A stretch of 64,000 nt of DNA, taken from positions 992,001-1,056,000 of the forward strand of contig NZ_MDGM01000012.1 of NCBI RefSeq assembly GCF_002742285.1, read 5' to 3'. Position 1 is the stretch's first letter. Each line of letters starts with the position of its first letter. This DNA comes from Paramylibacter kogurei (lineage in GTDB: Bacteria; Pseudomonadota; Alphaproteobacteria; Rhodobacterales; Rhodobacteraceae). This document shows, piece by piece, positions 58,488 through 64,000 of the stretch. The notes beneath the pieces are model-generated. The model saw only the letters and a program-made list of their open reading frames with translations, did not search any database and was not told the DNA's origin. Made by a program: the position numbers and the translations under genes.

Positions 58488-59759
58488 TTACTCCTGAGCA
58501 GCGTGCTGTTCTTCTTCCAGCGCCATTTCGATAGCATATTCTTGTGCAAGCTCAACTGCAACAGGTGAACCAGATGGGGAAATGGGGGTGTAAACGCTGG
58601 TATCTTCCACAGACGGTGCTGCGCGTTGGGTCATACGATACATCGCATAAAGCGACATCATCGCCATCAAAACCCCGATATAGGCGAAAAAGCTGTTAGG
58701 GCCAAACTGCGTCATCGCCCAACCCACAATCATCGGGCCAACGATCGCACCAAGACCGTTAATAAAGATCAATCCGCCAGAGGCCGCGGCCATATCTTCG
58801 TGTTCCAGAAAGTCATTCGTATAGGCAATATATAATGAATACAATGGGTTAGAAACACCACCGATGATAAACCCAACCACAAGATACATCACAAAGGTGC
58901 CATCAACAAATGTGGCGAACAATGATGCAACAAATCCAATCGCAGTTATCGCCACGATTAAAATGCGTCGGTCCATCCGATCAGACAGCCAACCAATTGG
59001 AAACTGGCAAAGCATCCCACCGGTATAGATTGACGCCACAAACCAAGTGATATCAGAAACATCCATACCCTTTTCCGTGCCAAAAATCGCCGCCATACCA
59101 AAAAGAGCAGAAAACACACCACCAAGCAAAAAGTTACCAACCGCCCCAAGCGGTGATGCAACCATCAAATCATAAAGCCGCATGGGTTTTGTCGTTTGAA
59201 ACTGTGGCGCGGGGCTTACCGACAACAAAATCGGGGCAAATGACAAAGACACCGCAACCGATACAATCACAAACAACGTATATCCGCCTGGATCGGCAAA
59301 GTTCATGACCCATTGCGCCAAAACGATACCGATCATTTGCACGATCAAATACATCGATAAGGTTTGTCCGCGCGTTTCATTTGTTGCGCTATCGTTCAGC
59401 CAGCTTTCTGCCACAACATAAACGCCAGAAAAACTGAACCCCAGCACGACACGCAGGAAAAACCAGAAATACTGGTTTGGCCAAGCGGCGTATAGGATCA
59501 AACAAGCGGAAATAAGCGATGCGAGCGCTGCAAAAACCCGCACATGCCCAACACGTCGGATCATTTCAGGGGCAAGCCGTGATCCCCCCAAAAAGCCAAG
59601 GAAATAACCCGCCATCACCCACGACATGGTTACAGGGCTAAACCCTTCGATCGCGCCGCGAATACCGAGCAACGTGCCCTGCAAGCCATTGCCAAGCATT
59701 AACAAGAGCATACCAACCAGCAATGCCCATGAATTTTTAAGAACCCCAAACATGGGCAT
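58488..59759 (-). CDS. Major facilitator superfamily transporter (YcaD-like)
   Basis: The 423-residue protein has 12 predicted membrane spans. The first loop motif reads GGSRLAPEMIRRVGHVRV, span 4-5 carries YVVAESWLNDSATNETRGQTLS, and the cytoplasmic mid-loop motif is GWLSDRMDRRILI. VAESWLND placement resembles the YcaD/YfkF branch of MFS. Substrate unknown. Its stop is 2 nt from the DUF924 start, suggesting co-transcription. Confidence 0.9.
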   Translation of the reverse strand: MPMFGVLKNSWALLVGMLLLMLGNGLQGTLLGIRGAIEGFSPVTMSWVMAGYFLGFLGGSRLAPEMIRRVGHVRVFAALASLISACLILYAAWPNQYFWFFLRVVLGFSFSGVYVVAESWLNDSATNETRGQTLSMYLIVQMIGIVLAQWVMNFADPGGYTLFVIVSVAVSLSFAPILLSVSPAPQFQTTKPMRLYDLMVASPLGAVGNFLLGGVFSALFGMAAIFGTEKGMDVSDITWFVASIYTGGMLCQFPIGWLSDRMDRRILIVAITAIGFVASLFATFVDGTFVMYLVVGFIIGGVSNPLYSLYIAYTNDFLEHEDMAAASGGLIFINGLGAIVGPMIVGWAMTQFGPNSFFAYIGVLMAMMSLYAMYRMTQRAAPSVEDTSVYTPISPSGSPVAVELAQEYAIEMALEEEQHAAQE

Positions 59760-59841
59760 TACTCCGTAAGATTTAGCTGTGACTTAAACGATCACCAAAC
59801 ATACAAATGTGCTGTTTTCGACGAATTTTGGCGTTAACGTA

Positions 59842-60888
59842 CTATGGAACCAATAACGATGCATCACCATAGGAAAAAAAGCGATAATTTTGGGCGATTG
59901 CGGTTTGATAAATCTCTTTCATGCGATCCATTCCCATTAACGCGCTGACCAACATTAACAATGTCGATTTTGGCAAATGGAAATTGGTGATCAATGCATC
60001 AGTTGCGTGAAATTCAAATCCTGGGGTGATGAAAATATCGGTATCCCCGACCCAAGGTTTGATTTCCCCACCACGTGCTGCGGTTTCGATCAAACGTAAT
60101 GCCGTGGTGCCAACGGGGATTACCCGCCCACCACTGGCGTGGGTTTGTGCGATTTCGGCGGCGGCGGTTGCGCTCACCTCGCCCCATTCGGAATGCATTT
60201 TATGATCTGTAATGTCGTCAACCTTGACCGGAAGAAAGGTTCCAGCACCCACATGCAAGGTCACTTCGCTGGTGTTCACACCCATTTCGCGCAGTTTATC
60301 CAACTGATCCGTTTCAAAATGAAGCGATGCAGTCGGCGCGGCAACCGCGCCCATGGTTTTGGCAAATACGGTTTGATAATCCGACATATCTTGTTCATCG
60401 GCGGGGCGTTTTGATGCGATATATGGTGGCAATGGCATAAATCCATTGGCGGCCAATTGTTGATCAAACGCGTTTCCAGACTGATTGAATTCCAACACCA
60501 TGCCCTGTTCGGATTTGGAAATCACCATGGCCCAAAACCCATCGGCGAAAATGATCTGTTCACCAATATTTGCCCGCTTTGCGGGTTTTGCCAATGTCAA
60601 CCAATGCCCGTTGGTATCCATGGAAAGCAAGGTAATTTCCAACCCTGCAAATGTTTCGCCATTATCCGAAATGCGCCGGCGTTGTCCGTTCAAACGTGCG
60701 GGGATAACCTTGGTATTATTTAAAACCAAACGATCGTTCGGGCGCAAAAATTGCGCCAAATCGGCAAATGTTTGATGTTTGATATCGTTTGATTGCGCCA
60801 CCAACATACGCGATGCAGACCGCGGTTTTGCTGGACGCAACGCGATCAATTCTTCGGGTAATTCAAAATCAAAATCAGACAGTTTCAT
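59842..60888 (-). CDS. queA: S-adenosylmethionine:tRNA ribosyltransferase-isomerase
   Basis: The 348-residue enzyme moves the ribosyl part of SAM onto preQ1 in tRNA to give epoxyqueuosine at position 34. Family signatures are [82 protein letters not shown], and [20 protein letters not shown]. Length is normal. It lies between the AsmA-like gene and the MFS gene, all on the minus strand. Confidence 0.97.
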   Translation of the reverse strand: MKLSDFDFELPEELIALRPAKPRSASRMLVAQSNDIKHQTFADLAQFLRPNDRLVLNNTKVIPARLNGQRRRISDNGETFAGLEITLLSMDTNGHWLTLAKPAKRANIGEQIIFADGFWAMVISKSEQGMVLEFNQSGNAFDQQLAANGFMPLPPYIASKRPADEQDMSDYQTVFAKTMGAVAAPTASLHFETDQLDKLREMGVNTSEVTLHVGAGTFLPVKVDDITDHKMHSEWGEVSATAAAEIAQTHASGGRVIPVGTTALRLIETAARGGEIKPWVGDTDIFITPGFEFHATDALITNFHLPKSTLLMLVSALMGMDRMKEIYQTAIAQNYRFFSYGDASLLVP

Positions 60889-60927
60889 GAAAACAGCCTG
60901 TGTCCGAACGCAGATATAATTGCAAGC

Positions 60928-63900
60928 CTATTGCGACGGCTTTGGTTGATTTTGGCGAAAAATTTCACGAAAAATGCCAGGTGTTAAAATGGAAAACGGA
61001 TTTACGCCCACTTTGGGATTTTTTGCGTCACCTTTCATTGTGTAGGTAAAGCTAAACAAACCTTCGCCTTTTTGACGGCCAAATAATTTTCCAAACACAC
61101 GTTGAAACGCACCGTTCAACACATAAAGCGGTGTGACCACCCCTTCTAGATCAACCGTTTTTTGACCCAAACTATACCAGCCATTCACCGTCATACCCAT
61201 TGATGGGCCAACCGCGCTTATGTTTTGAAGCTGGATATTTTTAGGCGTGATCGCAAAATTGCCGATGATTTTATCAAAATGAATGCCCTTGGATTTCATT
61301 TGTTGCAACAAGCCAACCACCGACATTGCGTTAAGCAATGAAGTCATACCGTTGCTTTGCACCATACGCCCACCGCTGATGGAAAATTTGCCTTTGAAAT
61401 GTCCGTCTTGTTGTTGTGGCGCGATTTCAAGTATTAAATCCCCCCCCCGATAGGTTTGCATCACACCACCCCCGCGCAATGTGCCCCCTGCATCAGCGGA
61501 TTGAATGCGAATGCGTGTGCCGTTTTGGCCATTTTCAAATGTTCCCGCGATGTTGGCCTGATTATTTAATCGCGCGCTAAATCGCCCCACCGCGGATGCA
61601 CCCGCGCCCCGCGTTGCACGCAAACCATGCAATGTGATGGCATCCGTGATGACAAGCTGATCAAGAGTGACATCAATTGCCCCTGCGCCGCTGGCATTCC
61701 CAAATTGAAAACGGCGCATATCGGCGCGACCACCGTTAAGAACGATTTTGCTTGCCTGTACACCCTGCCCGATAAGTGTTGCGGATGTGTTAAACCAATT
61801 CCCAACCTTGATTTCATTAAATTTTGCGCCCTTGAATGATCCTTTGTCACCAAGATCAACCGTGCCTTTGGCGGTCAGACCATCCGCTGCAAATGTAAAT
61901 TGATCAATTTTGGGATTTTGCCCCAGTGTTCCTGAAACACGCAAATCACCCGATGAATTTGCGCCCTTGCGCCACCCCAAGGTTGGCACATTCACAGACA
62001 GCCCGTTTAGTTTACTTTGCAACTGAAAATCAGGGGCTTGATTTCTGTTCAATTTGATATCGACCGTCGCATTTGTACGGCCATCAATGCTCCCTTTGGG
62101 GAAATTTACATTAAACTTGCGTAAACTGTTTTGATCCAGCCGCAGGGTGGATGTGATATTTTGCGATTGCCCTTGCCCAAATGCCATTGTCCATTGCGTG
62201 GTGGTATCCAGCCCGTCAAACCGAATTGGCCCTTGCAATGTCATGCCGGCATTATCAACATTCATTGCAACGCTTTTGGCAGTAATTGTTTTACCTGATA
62301 CAAGTTTTTCAGAGCTAAGGTTTTGAATGTCGCCGTTGAAATCAATAAACAAATCTTTGTTTTTTGTATTTTTCGATAATGGAACGTGCAATTTTCCGCG
62401 GGTGCGCAAATTTCCTTGTGCCACATCGGTTTTCAACCCAACCTTGTCCATGAATTGAAACTGTTCAACATTTAACAATTCAAGCGCGGCTGGTACGCTT
62501 CCTTGGGTTTCCAAATCAATTTTTGCAATCGCAGGCTTTGCCGTGATTTCAGGAATTGAAAGCATTGAACCCGCCAAATCCACCTGCTCGCCACGCGGGG
62601 TTATGACATGCCCCTTGGCCAGCGCAATTGAAAATGCGGTTTCGGTTAACCGCCCCACCCCAGTAGCGGATTGCAATGGTGGCATGGTGCGCATGAATTT
62701 TGCATCAACATCGCTGGCGAAAAAATTCATATCCAACGTGGGCGATCCATCACGTAGAACAATATGCCCGTTTAAATCCTGCACCTTGCCCTTGGTGATA
62801 TTTTTGGCAATCCAGTCGCGGGTTTTTGTTGCTGCTTCCAACGGCCAAAGCGAAATGAGGCGATTTATACCAATTTCATCAACACGAAATTGATAGCTGT
62901 TTTGCCAAATATCATCGTTAATCCAAGATGTCCCTTCAACAAAATAGCTACTGTTTTCATCTTTTAAATATACCTTTGGGACATGAACGCGAAATTTTCC
63001 GATGTGAAAATCTGCGTTTATATGCGCTGTTTGAAACGCCAAGGTTTTGGAAAACACATCATGATCTGCAAATTTTAACTGAGACACCTCCAAATCAGTT
63101 TGCAGAATTTCAATTTCGCCCAGATCATCGCGAACCAAAATCGCGTCACCCTCTGCGGCTAATTTTAAGCGCGGGGCATCAATTTCAACGCTATCAAATG
63201 AAAACCGATCTTGCTCCCCTTGATAATTGAAATAGGCTTTGATCTGATCAAATTTGGGTGCGGTTTCATCCAGCAATCCGCGTATACGCCCGTTCGTTAA
63301 ATCAAGCACGCCAGAGAAATCTTTGACGATTTCTGTTTCTGACAATTCCAATAAAAACGAACCCGATGCCACCGCATCAACCCCGCGCAACCAGCCAAGC
63401 GCGCGCACCTGTTGCGCCAAATGCGTCGGGCTTGCATTATCAAACCCAACCTTAAGCTGGCTTGTATCGCTCCCTAATCGATGGCGCAGTGAAATTTGCA
63501 ACGTGGTGTTTGCATTTTCGTCCTGTTCAAGTTCAAGATTGCTTTGCAAATCAAATAAATCGTCGCTTCGCGTCAGGCTAACATTGGCGCGATCAAATGT
63601 ATATTGTTGACCCGAAAACCGATCATCATACCGCACCTTGGTGTTGGTAAATTCGATCGTCTGCAAATCTTGCAACCATTCAATTTTTGCAAATGAATTC
63701 AGAACACTATCAATCGAATTAAATGCAATATCAGATGTTTCAGTTTGTGTTTGGAAATTGAATGACCCGTCTTTGTGGCGAATGATTGAAAGATTCATTT
63801 CCTGAATGCGCAATGCCTCTGGGCGGGCGTCACCTTGCACAGCGGCTATGCTTGAAAATGCCAGCTCGGCCAAAGGAAAGGATAACATATTCGCCCCATT

Positions 63901-64000
63901 GGCATTTTTCAGAGCAACATTTTTAAGCTGGATATTCACCGCTTGATCCAAATCCTTGGCGTGGATTTGAAACTGTCCGATCTCCACCGATGAACCGTTA
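60928..64000 (-). CDS. AsmA/YhdP-like envelope protein (5' part outside window)
   Basis: The C-terminal 1023 residues are visible and the N-terminus lies past the right edge; the codons between 63987 and 64000 continue the frame, so the GTG at 63987 is not a proven start. The protein is beta-strand-rich and repetitive, with DUF3971- and AsmA-like C-terminal features such as SGVLDLTNGRIRGLLDETAPKFDQIKAYFNYQ and a long stretch of paired strands. It ends in FSFTYTMKGDAKNPKVGVNPFSILTPGIFREIF, typical of AsmA-type C-termini. Family members (YhdP, TamB, AsmA) are periplasmic bridges thought to carry phospholipids to the outer membrane. Confidence 0.85.
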   Translation of the reverse strand, partial: NGSSVEIGQFQIHAKDLDQAVNIQLKNVALKNANGANMLSFPLAELAFSSIAAVQGDARPEALRIQEMNLSIIRHKDGSFNFQTQTETSDIAFNSIDSVLNSFAKIEWLQDLQTIEFTNTKVRYDDRFSGQQYTFDRANVSLTRSDDLFDLQSNLELEQDENANTTLQISLRHRLGSDTSQLKVGFDNASPTHLAQQVRALGWLRGVDAVASGSFLLELSETEIVKDFSGVLDLTNGRIRGLLDETAPKFDQIKAYFNYQGEQDRFSFDSVEIDAPRLKLAAEGDAILVRDDLGEIEILQTDLEVSQLKFADHDVFSKTLAFQTAHINADFHIGKFRVHVPKVYLKDENSSYFVEGTSWINDDIWQNSYQFRVDEIGINRLISLWPLEAATKTRDWIAKNITKGKVQDLNGHIVLRDGSPTLDMNFFASDVDAKFMRTMPPLQSATGVGRLTETAFSIALAKGHVITPRGEQVDLAGSMLSIPEITAKPAIAKIDLETQGSVPAALELLNVEQFQFMDKVGLKTDVAQGNLRTRGKLHVPLSKNTKNKDLFIDFNGDIQNLSSEKLVSGKTITAKSVAMNVDNAGMTLQGPIRFDGLDTTTQWTMAFGQGQSQNITSTLRLDQNSLRKFNVNFPKGSIDGRTNATVDIKLNRNQAPDFQLQSKLNGLSVNVPTLGWRKGANSSGDLRVSGTLGQNPKIDQFTFAADGLTAKGTVDLGDKGSFKGAKFNEIKVGNWFNTSATLIGQGVQASKIVLNGGRADMRRFQFGNASGAGAIDVTLDQLVITDAITLHGLRATRGAGASAVGRFSARLNNQANIAGTFENGQNGTRIRIQSADAGGTLRGGGVMQTYRGGDLILEIAPQQQDGHFKGKFSISGGRMVQSNGMTSLLNAMSVVGLLQQMKSKGIHFDKIIGNFAITPKNIQLQNISAVGPSMGMTVNGWYSLGQKTVDLEGVVTPLYVLNGAFQRVFGKLFGRQKGEGLFSFTYTMKGDAKNPKVGVNPFSILTPGIFREIFRQNQPKPSQ

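Noticed and set aside
1..64000. tRNA genes, CRISPR arrays, insertion sequences, prophage or integrase genes
   Set aside because: None seen; no T-loop-like segment sits in a non-coding context, no regularly spaced repeats, and no transposase motifs.

Overview
The window reads as a chromosomal segment of a rather AT-rich alphaproteobacterium, most likely of the Rhodobacterales/Roseobacter group. The evidence is the block dusB-ntrB-ntrC-ntrY-ntrX-trkA-trkH-hfq-hflX, the divergent ispD-ispF-pgpA-cinA run beside it, a ribosomal protein S2 with a long C-terminal helix-hairpin-helix extension, and an NtrC without the GAFTGA loop. Coding density is high. I found no tRNA, rRNA, CRISPR array, insertion sequence or prophage gene.

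Left part (1-18020), sugar catabolism. A minus-strand operon (BadF-type sugar kinase, HutC-type GntR regulator, SIS-domain isomerase cut by the left edge) is divergent from a plus-strand operon (MurQ-like etherase, complete CUT1-type ABC sugar importer, Gfo/Idh oxidoreductase). Together these could import an amino sugar such as N-acetylmuramic acid, phosphorylate it, cleave its lactyl ether and feed it to glycolysis. A FadR-type GntR gene is then divergent from a six-gene hexuronate operon, uxaC-kduI-kduD-uxuB-uxuA-uxaA, which takes glucuronate, galacturonate and the unsaturated uronate product to 2-keto-3-deoxygluconate. A lone ThDP-dependent decarboxylase/synthase closes this part.

Middle (18086-36798), mostly housekeeping. 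A probable structured RNA converges on tsf-rpsB. Then follow DUF502, a LysE exporter, an orphan peptide-binding protein, a candidate small RNA, an XRE-cupin regulator, a FrnE-like DsbA protein, mfd, hemB, a YSC84 lipoprotein, rpe, a 3-hydroxyisobutyrate-dehydrogenase-like enzyme, a penicillin-acylase-family hydrolase, and hflX-hfq.

Right part (36940-64000). Potassium uptake (trkHA) and the two nitrogen two-component systems (ntrYX, ntrBC with dusB) lie on the minus strand. On the plus strand are ispDF, pgpA, cinA and an ammonium channel. Repeated TGCAC-AATT motifs upstream of both dusB-ntrBC and amtB suggest a shared NtrC regulon. After that come hpt with a coupled small membrane protein, an unusual single-chain fusion of a cold-shock domain with a DEAD-box helicase behind a structured leader, lipA, a peroxiredoxin and a VIT/CCC1-like transporter. 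The window ends in a minus-strand run: an AsmA-like protein (cut by the right edge), queA, an MFS transporter, DUF924 and lpdA.

The most notable observations are the cold-shock/DEAD-box fusion and its leader hairpin, the candidate small RNA at 23921-23995, the structured RNA at 18122-18302, the 27-bp element inverted at both ends of the 2116-2304 intergenic region, the TGCAC motif family, and a perfect 20-bp palindrome at the lpdA promoter.
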